Notes under the pieces: generated by a model
The model's database searches: none
What the model saw: the letters and a program-made list of their open reading frames with translations, nothing else
What the model was told of the DNA's origin: nothing
Source: Okapia johnstoni
Taxonomy: Eukaryota; Chordata; Mammalia; Artiodactyla; Giraffidae
Assembly (NCBI GenBank): GCA_024291935.2
Contig: JAGTYA010000026.1
Location: forward strand, 4,451,501-4,515,500
Length of the DNA stretch: 64,000 nt
Direction of reading: 5' to 3'
Part shown: positions 23,790 to 35,140 of the stretch, piece by piece
Numbering within the stretch: position 1 is the stretch's first letter
Layout of the letters: each line of letters begins with the position of its first letter
Position numbers and translations under genes: made by a program

Positions 23790-24420
23790 GACACAGTGTG
23801 ACCATCTGACCCAGCACTTCTACTCCAAGAGAAGTGAAAACAGATTCAGGTAAAAACTCATACTCCAATGTTCCCAGCAGTGCTATTCACAGCAACCAGA
23901 AAGAGGGAAAGTCCAAATGTCCACCACCCCGATGGATAACAAGATGTGGTTAGGCCATAGCATACAAGAATGTGCAGGTGTAAGAAGGAATTTACACTGA
24001 CACATGGATGAATCTTGACAAGGTTCAGTGAAAAAAGCCAGACACTCAAGGCTACATATTGTATGATTTCCTTTGTAGTCAGTGTCCAAAGAGACAGAAA
24101 GGAGGCTTGTGGTTGCCTGGGGCTGGGAATCAGGGAATAGGGAGTGACTGCTGCTGGGTCTGGGGTTTCCTTCTAAGAGGGATGAAAACGTTTTGGAACC
24201 AGATAGAGGTGAGAGATGGGGTGAGATGGTTGGATGGCATCACTGACTCAGCGGACCTCAAGTTGAGCGAACTTGGGGAGATGGTAAAGGACAGGGAAGT
24301 CTGGCGCGCTGCAGTCCATGGGGTCACAGAGTCCACCATGACTTAGCAACTGAAAAACAATAGCAAGAGATGATAGTTGTGCAACATTAAGAATGCCACT
24401 GAGCGGCTCACTTTAAAAGG
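23790..24420 (+). repeat. L1M 3' end with BovB tail inserted
   Basis: L1 3' text: GTGACCATCTGACCCAGCAC, CTACATATTGTATGATTTCC, GTGGTTGCCTGGGGCTGGGA. Interrupted by a BovB tail at about 24212-24352 and, at its end, by CHR SINEs. Confidence 0.75.
24212..24352 (+). repeat. BovB LINE 3' tail
   Basis: GAGATGGTTGGATGGCATCA through GACTTAGCAACTGAAAAAC. Confidence 0.88.
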
Positions 24421-24430
24421 GCCGGTTTTA

Positions 24431-24722
24431 GGGCTTCCCTGGTGGCTCAGTGGTAAAGAATCTGCCTGCCAGTGCAGGAGACACAGGTTCCATCCCAAAT
24501 CCAGGAAGATCCCACATGCTGTGGAGCAACTAAGCCCACGTGCTACAACTATTGAGCCTGTGCTCTAGAGCCTGGGAGCCACAACCACTGCAGCCTGGGT
24601 GCCTACAGCCCACGCTCCGCAGCAAGAGAGGCCACGGGGTGAGAATCCCTCACCCCCCAACCAGAGAGAAAGCCTCTGCAGCAGTGAAGACCCAGCACAT
24701 CCAGAAATGAATAAAATTATTT
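24431..24722 (+). repeat. CHR-type SINE, full length
   Basis: Head GGCTTCCCTGGTGGCTCAGT; tail CAGCAGTGAAGACCCAGCAC and AATAAAATTATTTTTTA. Confidence 0.9.
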
Positions 24723-24740
24723 TTTAAATGGTTAATTTTA

Positions 24741-24865
24741 GGAATTCCCTGGCAGTCCAGTGGTTAAGCCTCCACGTTTCCGGTGCAGGGGGCGTGGGTT
24801 TGATCCCTGGTTGGGAAACTAAGATCCCACAGGCCACATGGCCAAAACAAAACACTGAAATAAAG
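24741..24865 (+). repeat. CHR-2B-like SINE with target duplication
   Basis: Head GGAATTCCCTGGCAGTCCAG. The 12-bp repeat tggttaatttta is at 24729-24740 and 24866-24877; it is itself L1 tail sequence. Confidence 0.9.
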
Positions 24866-24984
24866 TGGTTAATTTTACGTTCTGAGGAGGGCCAGACACA
24901 GGGCGCTGGCCGTCTCTCCCGTGGAGGACAGAGATCTCCCAGGAAGCTCCACTCCCCTCCGTGGGCTGCAGTTTTCCTGCCCTG

Positions 24985-25033
24985 CCCCCCCCCCCCCCCC
25001 CCCCCCCATCCCCCCCACCCCCCCCCCCCCCCC
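24985..25033 (+). repeat. poly(C) tract
   Basis: C runs of 23, 7 and 16, separated only by AT and A. The complementary strand is poly(G). Confidence 0.95.
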
Positions 25034-25769
25034 GCAAGGGCCCGCAGGGATCCAGGGAACATGCTGCTGGCAGATGCCAATCGTCCTGACTGACAGGGCT
25101 GGAAAATCCAGAATTCCTCATCCTCTCACCCTGCCAGGCACGCAGACCTTCTGGGCTGCATGTGTGAATTAGAAATGGGACGAATAAGATTATTATTAAG
25201 AACATTTGGGCGGGACTTCCTGAACCATTAAGTCACCCTTCACCCAAGCCAGAAATATGGACGTCTTCCCAGCCCCTCACCCCACAGAGATCAGGCAACG
25301 AATTCTGATGATTTAACCCATGAATATTCAGCAGCTGTGCCCCTCACCCTTCTCTGCCTGGTCACGGCTCCAGACTCTGGCTGCCTACCCCTTCCTGTAC
25401 GATTCTGGTTCATTTAAGACACCTCCTCCTCTTGGCCTTCCCCAGGGGGATTTTTCTAGAATACAAATTGGGCAGATCTCCCCCTCCTCCCACCTGTGTA
25501 AAGACCCAGGCCCACCCCCAGCCAACCAGGACCACAGGATGCCCAAGATGGAGAAGCACATGAGGACCCCAGACCCAGCAAGAATCTGTTCCGTGCTGAT
25601 TACAGGACCAACACTCAGCGCTGTGGAAAACTTTTAAAATGTAAAAAGTGCAAGAACTGAATAAAATGACAAACAACCAGAAAGTGTGAAAGTGACCAAA
25701 TCCCAAAGGTCAGAGATGTTCACAATTTGGCCTGACGACTTCCCATCTTTTTTTGCTTGTGGGTGTCTT
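25034..25769. other. intergenic, no gene seen
   Basis: Unique-looking sequence. The open frame at 25320-25637 has no recognisable homology. Confidence 0.4.
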
Positions 25770-25781
25770 TTACATAAATTG

Positions 25782-25994
25782 CATGTGGGCTCAGTCTATC
25801 CGTCGTGTCCGGCTCTTTGTGACCTCATGGACTGTGTGGCTGGCCAGGGTCTTCAATCCACAGAATTCTCCAGGCCAGAATACTGGAGTGGGTTGCCATT
25901 TTCTCCTCCAGGGGATCTTCTCAACCCAGGGATCGAATTCATGTCTCCTGCATTGGCAGGCGGACTCTTTACCACTGTGCCACCTGGGAAGCTC
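25782..25994 (-). repeat. Bov-tA SINE with target duplication
   Basis: Reverse-strand Bov-tA flanked by ttacataaattg at 25770-25781 and 25995-26006. Confidence 0.93.
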
Positions 25995-26175
25995 TTACAT
26001 AAATTGGAGGCTACTGAATAGCTAGTTCTGCATCCCGTTTTTATCATTAAACATTAACATTAAATGATTACACAGTGTGATTATAAGATGATTCTACCAT
26101 TTGATTTTTACAAAGTATCTGCAAAAAAATGAATTCCTGAATATTATAGAGGAACTTTGGGGGTAAAGATAGCAA

Positions 26176-26330
26176 GTGAAAGTTAGTCACTCGGTTGTGT
26201 CTGACTCTTTGTGATCCCTTGGACTGTAGCCCACCAGGCTCCTCTGTCCATGGAATTCTCCAGGCAAGAATACTGGAGTGGGTTGCCATGCCCTCCTCCA
26301 GGGGATCTTCCCAACCCAGGGATCAGATGG
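26176..26330 (-). repeat. truncated Bov-tA (BovA part)
   Basis: GAAAGTTAGTCACTCGGTTG to CCAACCCAGGGATCAGATGG; the tRNA head is missing. Confidence 0.88.
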
Positions 26331-26489
26331 CAGATTAAACGCATACATCAACCGAAGGCCACTCCTGAGTCAAATCGACTGATTCCACAGAATCACCAGA
26401 AGCTCAGGAAGTGGGGGGCCTTTGGTGCTGAGGAAGTGGGGTGCATAGGCAATAAAATAACAAGGAGGTAGGAAAGCCATTCAGAGAAG

Positions 26490-26892
26490 CAATCACTTTA
26501 GAGACAGAAAGTAGAATAGAGGTAGGAATTCCCTGGTGGTCCAACCGTTAAGGCTCTGCGTTCCAGGGCAGGCGGTGTGGGTTCAATCCATGGATCCCCG
26601 GCCAAGGAACTAAGGTCCTGCATGACGTGGGATGTGCTCAAAATTTTTTTTAGTTTTTTTAAATTTAAGAATAAAATTGAAAAATAATTTAAGAAAAGAA
26701 AGTAGAGTAGAGGTGACCAGGGGCTGGGGTAGGGAATATGGTTTAGTGGGCACGATTTCCATTCGGGGAGATGAGAAAGTTCTGGAAGTGGACGGTGGTG
26801 ATGGTCGTACAATACTGTGAAATTACTCAATGTCACTGAGTTGTACCCTTCAAGGTACATTTTATGTTATGTATATTTTGCCATAATTTTTT
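26490..26892 (+). repeat. L1M 3' end split by a SINE
   Basis: L1 tail text AGGGGCTGGGGTAGGGAATA and TACATTTTATGTTATGTATA, interrupted by a CHR-2B-like SINE. Confidence 0.72.
26524..26696 (+). repeat. CHR-2B-like SINE with 18-bp target duplication
   Basis: agaaagtagaatagaggt at 26506-26523 is repeated with one mismatch at 26697-26714. Confidence 0.92.
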
Positions 26893-26914
26893 TTTTAAAA
26901 AAGAAAAGGCACCT

Positions 26915-27203
26915 GGGGCTTCCCTGGGGGTGCAGTGGGTAAGAATCCGCCTGCTAGTGCAGGAGACACAGGTTCGATCCGTGATCCCGGACGATCCCAC
27001 ACGCTACAGAACAACGAAGCCCGTGGACCATAACTACTGAGCCTGCGTGCCTACAGCCCGTGCTCTGCGACAAGAGAAGCCACAGCAATGAGAAGCTCCT
27101 GGACTGCAACAAAGAGCAGCCCCACTCTCCTCAACCAGAGAAAGCCCACCAAAGCTGCAAAGACCCAGCTCAGCCACAATAAATTAATTAATTAATTTTA
27201 AAA
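26915..27203 (+). repeat. CHR-type SINE
   Basis: Head GGCTTCCCTGGGGGTGCAGT; tail AATAAATTAATTAATTAATT, an ATTA microsatellite in the making. Confidence 0.9.
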
Positions 27204-28345
27204 AGGCAGTCTGATTATCAGATCCGACGTGCTGCTCAGCGAAGCCCCCTCCCCGACGCAGGAGAAGAGTCGGTGCAGGTCTGGTCTCTGCGGTGGGTTA
27301 AGACGGGCCCGTCTGCTCTGGGGCCAGAGGCACAATCAGGGCAGGGATCCCACGCAGAGGAAAGGGTGTGAGGAGGAGAGATGAGCAGCAGATGCCCCAG
27401 GCCCACCCACCCCCGCGCCATCGGGGGTCGGACAAGTCCAAGGGGAGACGGACACTGACCTCCGACCCCCAGCTCCAGGGTCTGGCAGCTGGCTCCCCTG
27501 CAGGGCGCTAGGTCAAGGAGCCCGTGAGCATCTGAGTGTCCAGGCCTCACCGGATCCAAGTGGACAAGGACCAGGTGTCTGAGGAGAGCCCTCCAGCAAA
27601 GGCAGACGACAGAAATATGGAATAAAACCACTTCAGGAAGAGGGGCGCAGGGAGCAGGGTACTAACCGCACCCTGAGAGAGGAAGGAAGAGAGAGACGGG
27701 GAGAGAGTGGAAGAAAAAAAGAAAGGATTCTTAAACCGTGAAAATGTGGTCGTATCAATTTTTAAAACCTGAATATCAATAGGAGGGTTGGGCAAATAAG
27801 GCTGAGGAATGGCTCATAAAAAGAAAGCAAAACAGCAGGAGAGAGAAGACGGAAAATATATGTAATAGAAAAAAAAAGAAACTATGTCCAGATTTGCCCT
27901 ACGCATGAGAGGAAAATCAGAGAAAGGGCAGAGAGACGTCACAGAGAAGAAAATTCACAGCAAGATGACCTCAGAAAACCTCCCAGCGCAGAACCATCAG
28001 AGAGCTCTGGCCGGCTGCAGAGGGACGAGCCCCAGTCATGCGCTGGACAGATGATCGAAAGCCCCTGGAGGTGGACCCGGGGGTGAGACAGGTGCAGACC
28101 CACCCCTGTGAGGCTTATAAACACCGTGAACCAAGACTCACAGAAAGAAATGCATTTACATCACAATCGCGCACACACAAAGCCCTGAGCAAAGTTTCAT
28201 CAGACAGCGCCTCCTCTGACCTTGTGTGTCACAGTCTGATCACTCCATCCTGCCTCTTCTATTTCATGTCACTGTTAAAATCCCTGGTCACAGCTCACCA
28301 TGTTGATTTCACAGTCCACCGTTTGGATACGGCCTACAGTTAATG
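27204..28345. other. intergenic, no gene seen
   Basis: Nothing recognisable, apart from purine-rich stretches at about 27660-27960. Confidence 0.4.
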
Positions 28346-28559
28346 CTGTGCTGGGCTTAGTCGCTCAGTCGTGTCCAGCTCTCTGCGACCCCACGGACTG
28401 TAACCTGCCAGGCTCCTCTGTCCATGGAGATTCTCCTCGCAAGAATACTGGAATGGGTTGCCTTGCCCTCCTCCAGAGGATTTTCCCAATCCAGGGATCG
28501 AACCCAGGTCTCCCACATTGCAGGCAGGTTCTTTGCCATCTGAGCTACCAGGGAAGCCC
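28346..28559 (-). repeat. Bov-tA SINE
   Basis: GCTTAGTCGCTCAGTCGTGT to GAGCTACCAGGGAAGCCC. A second truncated copy follows at about 28560-28655 and ends in a T run. Confidence 0.9.
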
Positions 28560-28669
28560 AAGAATACTTGAGTGGGTAACCTATCCCTTCTCCAGGGGAT
28601 CCTCCTGACCCAGGAGTCGAACCTGTGTCCCCTGCATTGCAGGCGGATTTTTTTTTACCAGCTTGAGCT

Positions 28670-28905
28670 ATGATGCAAAGAATTGACTCACTAGAAAAGA
28701 CCCTGATGCTGGGAAAGATTGAAGGCAGGAAGAGAAGGGGAGATAGAGGATGAGATGGTTGGATGGCATCACCGGACATGAGTTTGAGGAAACTCTGGGA
28801 GTTGGTGATGGACAGGGAAGCCTGGCGTGCTGCAGTCCATGGGTTCTCAAAGAGTCGGACACAACTGAGCGACTGAACAGAACTGAACTGAGCTACCAGG
28901 GTAGC
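28670..28905 (+). repeat. BovB LINE 3' end
   Basis: GACTCACTAGAAAAGACCCT to CTGAACAGAACTGAACTGAG. An A-run of about 20 follows at 28919-28938. Confidence 0.9.
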
Positions 28906-29282
28906 CCACAGTTAATAAAAAAAAAAAAAAAAAAAAAAGCAAAATCCTTGGTACGTACAGTAAGTCCCCTCCACATGAGTCTTCCAGTTGCGAACTTTCA
29001 AAGATGCTAGTGTGTGCTTGTACGTCCAGCCACGTGTCTGGTGTACACCATCACGTGTGTGCACCCTCTACAAGTAGCTGTGCTTTGCACAGTCCTGCAC
29101 AGAGTACATCTCTATTTCAAGCCCAGGCTGTCTGGAATCAAGCGTGAAAACAGCGGTGATGTAGCTGGTAGCGTTGCCCTTGTCAAGATGCTGTACTATT
29201 GGATCAAAAATGTTTTCTTTATTCTTTGTGCTTGTGTCTTATGTGTTATTTGTGTGACAAGCATTAGCAACCTGTTCCATAC

Positions 29283-29425
29283 AGGACTGCCCTAGTGGTC
29301 CAGCGGTTAAGATTTCCCCTTCCAATACCGGGGGTGGGTGTGGGTTCAGCCCCTGGTCGGGAAGCTAAGGTCCCGTGTGCCTGGAGGCCGAAAACCCAAA
29401 ACCTAAAACAGAAACAAAATTGTAG
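29283..29425 (+). repeat. CHR-2B-like SINE
   Basis: GACTGCCCTAGTGGTCCAGC and GGTCGGGAAGCTAAGGTCCC, with an A-rich tail. Confidence 0.85.
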
Positions 29426-29589
29426 CAAATTCAAAACAGACTCTTTAGAAAATGGTCCACATCGTAAACCTATTACGGTACAGTGCTATATAGCCGACTT
29501 CGTTAGCTGGTACCGAGGCTAACTTTGTTGGACTCATGAATAAATTGGACTTAGGAACTCGATCTTACTTACTGTATAAACCATGGAAT

Positions 29590-29930
29590 ATCAGCCATTA
29601 GAAAGAGTGAAATAGCACCGTTTGCAACAACATGGATGGACCTAGAGATTATCATACTAAGAGAAGTAAGTCAGACAGAGAAAGACAAACATGTGCTGTC
29701 CCTTTTAAGCAGAATCTTTTAAAAAATGATATAGGTGAACTTACAGAACAGAAACAGTCTCAGAGACACAGAGAAAGAGTTTATGGTTACCAGTGGGGGA
29801 GGGTTTGGGGTTAAGGGATAGACTGGGAATTTGGGATTGGCATGTACACACTGCTATATTTAAAATAGATAACCAACAAGAACCTACTGTAAAAAATAAT
29901 AATAGATTAAAAAAAGAAAAACAAAACACT
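29590..29930 (+). repeat. ruminant-type L1 3' end
   Basis: Text typical of bovine L1 3' ends: GATGGACCTAGAGATTATCA, AAGTAAGTCAGACAGAGAAA, TAGATAACCAACAAGAACCT. Confidence 0.75.
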
Positions 29931-30004
29931 TATCTAGCTGGAGGAGGGAGGCAGATACTGTAACAGTGTAGTGTTAATAATTAAGTCCTGTGTGTCCCAC
30001 TTTT

Positions 30005-30288
30005 CTTTTTTTGGCTGCGCTGGGTCTTCATCTTGTGCAGTAGCTTTGCGCAGACTTCTCTCCCGTTGTGGTGTGTGGGCTTCTCACTGCAGTTGCTTCT
30101 CCTGTTGCAGAGCGCAGGCTCCAGGGCACTCAGGCTTCAGTAGCTGCAGCTTGCAGGCTCTAGGGCTTGGTCTCAGTAGTTGTGGCTTAGCCGCTCCTCG
30201 GCGTGTGGAATCCTCCCGGACCAGGGATGGAACGCGTGTCCCCTGCCATGGCAGGCAGATTCTTATCCACTGCACCACCAGGGAAGCC
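30005..30288 (-). repeat. CHR-type SINE with target duplication
   Basis: Reverse-strand copy from GGCTGCGCTGGGTCTTCATC to ACCACCAGGGAAGCCCT. CCTGTGTGTCCCACTTT and CCTGTGTTCCACTTT flank it. Confidence 0.88.
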
Positions 30289-30939
30289 CTCCTGTGTTCC
30301 ACTTTGCTAAGCTCTGAAACTTCACCCAGAACCCCAGAGCCCTCTCCCTTCCAGCAAGCTCTGGCCCCCTCGTCTGTGTGTGTCAGGACCACCCCTCACC
30401 CCCACCCCCCGACTGCTTTGTTGAGACCAGCTCGTGGGTGCAAGGCTGGAAGCTGGGAGACCAGTGCGCCAGTGGAGTCTGGTCAGGAAAAAGGGGAGCA
30501 CCGTGGGCACTTGAGAGCCAGGATCGCATCCAGGACTCCAGCTGTGCAGAGAAAATGAGCAGCTAGCCGTCACCCCCAGCCCTGGGAGGACAGGAGGGAC
30601 CCAGCCCTGGAAGGACCGGAGGATAAGGACGTGGTTCACGGAGCATCAGCCTGGCATCACAGAAAAGAGGACGTGGGGGAGAAAGACACTATGAAACAGG
30701 TGGGGACTCCAAGGCAGAGTGCAGGGCGGACAGGGCAGAGGCTGAGTCTGGATCCAGGGCAGACAGGCTGCGTGGGGGCCAGGGCAGCCACAGAGGAGGG
30801 GAGATGCGGGCAGATTCCAGCGTGGTCTGAAGGCAGAGCACAGCGGACTTGCTGGCAGGTCCTTGCGGGTGTGAGAAAGAGGTGAAGAGGCTGACTGTGA
30901 GGGTGAAGGGCAGGTGACCTGCAAGAGCTGCAGGTTTAG

Positions 30940-31370
30940 AAGGCGTGTCAGTGTCCTGGGGCAGCTTGAAAGCACAGAAACTTGTTCGCTCCTGGCTCTG
31001 GAGGCCGCAGGTCCAAAATCAAGGGGTCAGCAGGGCTGCGCTCATTCCCAGGCTCCAGGGGAGGAAGAAGCCTTCCTGCTTGTCCCAGCTTCCGGGGCTC
31101 CAGGTGTTCCTGGATTCTGGCCACATCCCTCCAGCCTCTGCCTCCTTCTCCACGTGGCCTCCCCTCTCTCCCCTGTCTGTCCTCTTTCGTCTCTTACAAG
31201 GACACCTGTCATTGGCTTGAGGGCCCACGAGCCACCAGGATGATCCCACCTTGAGATCCCTAATTACATCTACAAATACCCTTTATCCAAAAAGATCTCA
31301 TTCGTAGGTTCTGGGTATCGGGATGTGGGCATACCTTTTGGGGGCCACCATCCAGCCCACTGCCCAGGGG
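30940..31370 (-). repeat. MaLR-type LTR
   Basis: TGTCCTGGGGCAGCTTGAAA, TCTGGAGGCCGCAGGTCCAA, TCTTACAAGGACACCTGTCA, ending GGGGGCCACCATCCAGCC. LTR only, no coding sequence. Confidence 0.6.
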
Positions 31371-31689
31371 CTGATCAGGCACTCAGATTGGGACATGCTG
31401 AGTTCGGGATGCCTCTCAATACCCAAGGGCAGATGCGAGCAGACTTCTATTTGGAGCTAGGGAAGATCGTAGAGAAGATAATCCTTGCGGAGCCATCAGC
31501 ATGTAATTGGTATTAAGGCCCTGAGTGGCTCAGGCCCCGTCTCCCAGAAGCACAGGGGATTCAAGACTCAGGAGTCTGGCTTACGGGGAACAGCCTCTCA
31601 GGGGAAGAGAGTGAGGGTGCAGGGCGGGTTCAGGGGAAGCCAAGCAAAGAGAAGGTCTTGGCTGGAGACAGGCATCAGCCTGACCCCGA

Positions 31690-31870
31690 CGTGCCGGGGA
31701 CCGGTTTCACCCAAGTCCTTCCGCCTTGAGCCACGGGCCAGCATCTTGAATCTCTGGGTTCTGCTGAGTTCTGTCCAAATTCCTGAGCCCAGAACAGGGA
31801 GCAAGATAAATGGTGGTTTTATACCACAGAGTTTTGGGTAAATTTGTTATGTGGCCATAGCAACGGGAAC
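31690..31870 (+). repeat. MaLR-type LTR 3' end
   Basis: TAAATGGTGGTTTTATACCA and TTTGTTATGTGGCCATAGCA resemble the terminal part of such LTRs. Diverged. Confidence 0.4.
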
Positions 31871-32614
31871 AGCCTTTCTGCCTGTGACGAACAGGAAAGC
31901 CCTAACCAGACCAGGAGCCCCGCAGGCCCGCAGCTTCCTGCTTCTGACTGCCCAGTTTCTGTCTGTTTTCTGGAACGTGGGGATGTTTATCTTTGGGGGG
32001 GTGTGGCCCCATGTTTTTAGAATTCCTTTTTCCATTTTACTAGGACTGCTGAGTGTCGGGTCAGGGATGGGGGTGAGGGTCTTGCCCCAAAACGTCAACT
32101 CATGACGTCATCCTGACCAGAAGCCTGAGCTCTGTACCTCCCACCCTTCGAGATGGGGGCTGGGGGACCCCCGTGGGGCTCCCCGGAGGGAATAAAGAAC
32201 AGAGAGGCATGACCACTGTCCCCAGGCTTGCCGAGGACCGGAAGAGGGCTGTCTCTGTGCTGGGGGAGCAAGAGACAAGTTCATTCCCAGATGATCGGGG
32301 GCCTGGCGGCTCCCACAGGGAGGGGTATTCCCCGGACATTCAGAGAAGGGGCAGCAGTCCCTATGGGGCTTGCTGGGGCTCCACAGGCTGAACCCAGGGA
32401 GGAAGCTCACCAGCAAGCCATAACCTCTGTCCTGTCGCTCCAGGAAAGGGTGCAAAAGACACCCGGACACTCCGTTCACTGAAGAGGATCAACCAGAAGT
32501 TACCTGCCCTGATCTGCGGTGAGAGCCAGCCCTGGGCAGCACCCGCACGCCTGCGCACAGCCTGTCTGTCCAGGGTCACCAGCAGCCTCCGCAGCATCTC
32601 TGGGCAAATTTTAA
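31871..32614. other. intergenic, no gene seen
   Basis: Open frames on both strands here look like chance; no family recognised. Confidence 0.4.
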
Positions 32615-32735
32615 AAAAAGGGAATTCCCCGACTGTCCAGTGGTTAGAACTCTGTGCCTTCACTGCCCAGAGACTGGGTTCAATTCTTGGTCGGGGAACT
32701 AAGATCCCAGATGTTGCACAGCATGGCCAAAAAAA
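32615..32735 (+). repeat. CHR-2B-like SINE
   Basis: GAATTCCCCGACTGTCCAGT, GGTCGGGGAACTAAGATCCC, and the tail GGCCAAAAAAAGTAAC. Confidence 0.88.
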
Positions 32736-33049
32736 GTAACGGAAAGTCCTTTCTCTGAGTGGCTGCAGCTGGTTTCACCAGACTTGTTAGGCTGGGCACA
32801 GGTGGGTTTCAACCCCCAACTCACCCCAAAAGCCACTTCCATCCACCCCCGAGGAAGGTGAGCAGGCCAGGCCCCTCTGACTGCTGAATCTGGGGGGTTG
32901 AAGGCTAAAACAAGCGACATGACAACCTCAGAACATGTTTGAGGGGGAAGGACGGGCGTGAGCAGCCCGCTTCGGGGTTTCTATCTCTCTGGGGCCTGGA
33001 ATCTCTAACTCGGTTCATGAAAAGAATCCAAGTATGGCTTCCCCCTAAG

Positions 33050-33238
33050 GTAGGGGGCCCCAGCCTCCAGACCACAGACCGACCAGTCCTCCCTGCCAGG
33101 TCAGTGGCACCATTAGATTATAATGCCCCAAAATGTAATGCACTTGAATCATCCTGAAACCATCCCCCACCCCCGCGCATGGAAAAACTGTCTTCCATGA
33201 AACCAATCCCTGGTGCCAAAAAGATTGGGGACCCCTAC
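33050..33238. mobile_element. non-autonomous hAT-like DNA transposon
   Basis: Terminal inverted repeats gtagggggcccca (33050-) and the complement of tggggacccctac (-33238), with CCCTAAG on both sides as a 7-8 bp target duplication. No transposase. Confidence 0.65.
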
Positions 33239-33259
33239 CCTAAGGAGACTCACTTCTGA

Positions 33260-33760
33260 TTTGCAACAGATGCTGAAACAGTGATTTCCAAGTGTTTCTG
33301 ATCACATACCCCCATCAACAACATATACAAAAATGGTATGCTGTGACCAGTGGGATTTACCCTAGGAATTCAAGGTCGGTTTAACATTCAAAATTCAATT
33401 CACGCAATCTACCATATGACATAGTTTGATGGCATCACCGACTCAGTGGACATGAGTTTGGGCAAACTTCGGGAGATAGTGAAGGACAGGGAAGCGTGGC
33501 GTGCTGCAGTCCATGGGGCGCAAGAAGTCAGACGTGACTTAGGAACTGAAAGACAAACACCAGAGCGCTATGTACAAAGGAGGAATCCCACGTGGTCACC
33601 CCCACAGGCACAGAAAACCTATGACAAAGTCCAAAACCATTTGTGATTTAAAAATAAAACCGCTAATAAAAATTTATAAATAAATCAACAAAAATTCCCA
33701 GCAAATTAAGGATGGAAGGGAATTTCCTGCCCTAATACTGCATTAGGGAACATGAGTGGG
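33260..33760 (+). repeat. L1 ORF2 fragment with BovB tail inserted
   Basis: Decayed reverse transcriptase text (GTGGGATTTACCCTAGGAAT, then ACCTATGACAAAGTCCAAAA) split by a BovB tail at about 33424-33560. Confidence 0.65.
33424..33560 (+). repeat. BovB LINE 3' tail
   Basis: TTTGATGGCATCACCGACTC to GACTTAGGAACTGAAAGAC. Confidence 0.85.
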
Positions 33761-34554
33761 GGGCGGGGTGAAGGGTGGCGCAGTCCTGTGCATTTACTAG
33801 AATTTGTTGTGTTGCACAGTGGCAATGGGTGGATTTCATGGTACGCTCATCCCACCTTGCTAAAGCTGTGCAGCAAAATAACTCATTGGCAGTCGTGGGC
33901 AGGGAGAGAGCTGAGTGGTGGTTCTGGTGGAAAAGAGGGGACCCGTCACTGAAAAGGGCAGGCAGCCCACCACAAAGAGAGACATGAGAGATGAGGAGAG
34001 TTCACGAACTGGACAGCCCAAGCTGGCATCACTAAGGCTCTGGCCGCCCAGGGTGAGTCCAGATTGGCTCCCTGGCTCCACTTTTCCTCCGAGCAGAGAA
34101 GTTTCCAGACCAAATAAGGCTGCAGTTTTTGCAATGCTCCTGGCATGGAACACAGTCCCTGTTAAATGCCAGGTTGTAAGTCAGGCCTAAACCATCCCCA
34201 AAGCAGCCGGGTGCCCATCAACCCTCTCTGATCGCCTGGTAACACTCCAAACAAACCCAGGTAAACATGGGGCAGGGCAGGGCAGGGCTGGCCCCGCTGC
34301 CGTCCACAGCCCACCAGCAGAGGGGAGGGTGTACCCTGTTGCATGGAAGGAAGCCCAAGATGCCCCCGCACCCCAGGCATGGGGCTTGACATACAGCAAT
34401 GTCGGCTGGAGGCTCCTGGGGCCCCAGGCACCCTGGCCTTGGCCGAGCGCAGGAAATACCACTTGGTGAACCTGGAGGAGAAGCCACCTATGCCATCTCA
34501 GCTCTGCAACAAGATGTCAAGGACAGCAGACACTTCCTGAGCACGGAAGCACTG

Positions 34555-34690
34555 TGTCAAGGGCCTCGTGAGTTTAACGCATTTCCACTTCACAGCAACC
34601 CTATGAGGTGTCCTGTTATGCCCCCATTTAAGAGATGAGGAAACTGAGGCCCATGGCCACACAGCCTGTACAGGGCAGATCTGAGCAGGT
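34555..34690 (-). repeat. MIR SINE
   Basis: CACAGCAACCCTATGAGGTG and AGATGAGGAAACTGAGGCCC are reverse-strand MIR text. Confidence 0.7.
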
Positions 34691-34939
34691 GCCCCAGGGC
34701 TGACACGCTCTAAAGCCAGGGCTCCGTCCTGTACGGTATCACCCCCACACCGAAAAGAAGAAAACAGCAGGGCCCCCGCGTGGGTGCCGCCCATGGAGGA
34801 GAAGACGCACAACCGCCCAGAAGGGACTCAGACACCAGCTGCTCCTTCAGGAAGCCCGAACCTGCAGATGCAGGCAGACCACACTCCTCTGGTTTGGGCT
34901 GTTCCCTCCTTTTTGGGGCACCCTTTCCAGGCTGAGGGT

Positions 34940-35140
34940 CAGTCACTCAGTCTGTCTGAAGCCTCGCAACCCCATAGACTGTAGCCCGCCAGGCTCCTCT
35001 GTTCGTGGGATTCTCCAGGCAAGAGTACTGGAGTGGGTTGCCATGCCCTCCTCCAGTGGATCATTCTGACCCAGGGATCAAACCCAGGTCTCCTGCTTTG
35101 CAGGCAGATTCTTTACCGTCTGAGCCACCAGGGAACTCCA
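34940..35140 (-). repeat. Bov-tA SINE
   Basis: GTCAGTCACTCAGTCTGTCT to GTCTGAGCCACCAGGGAAC. Confidence 0.9.
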
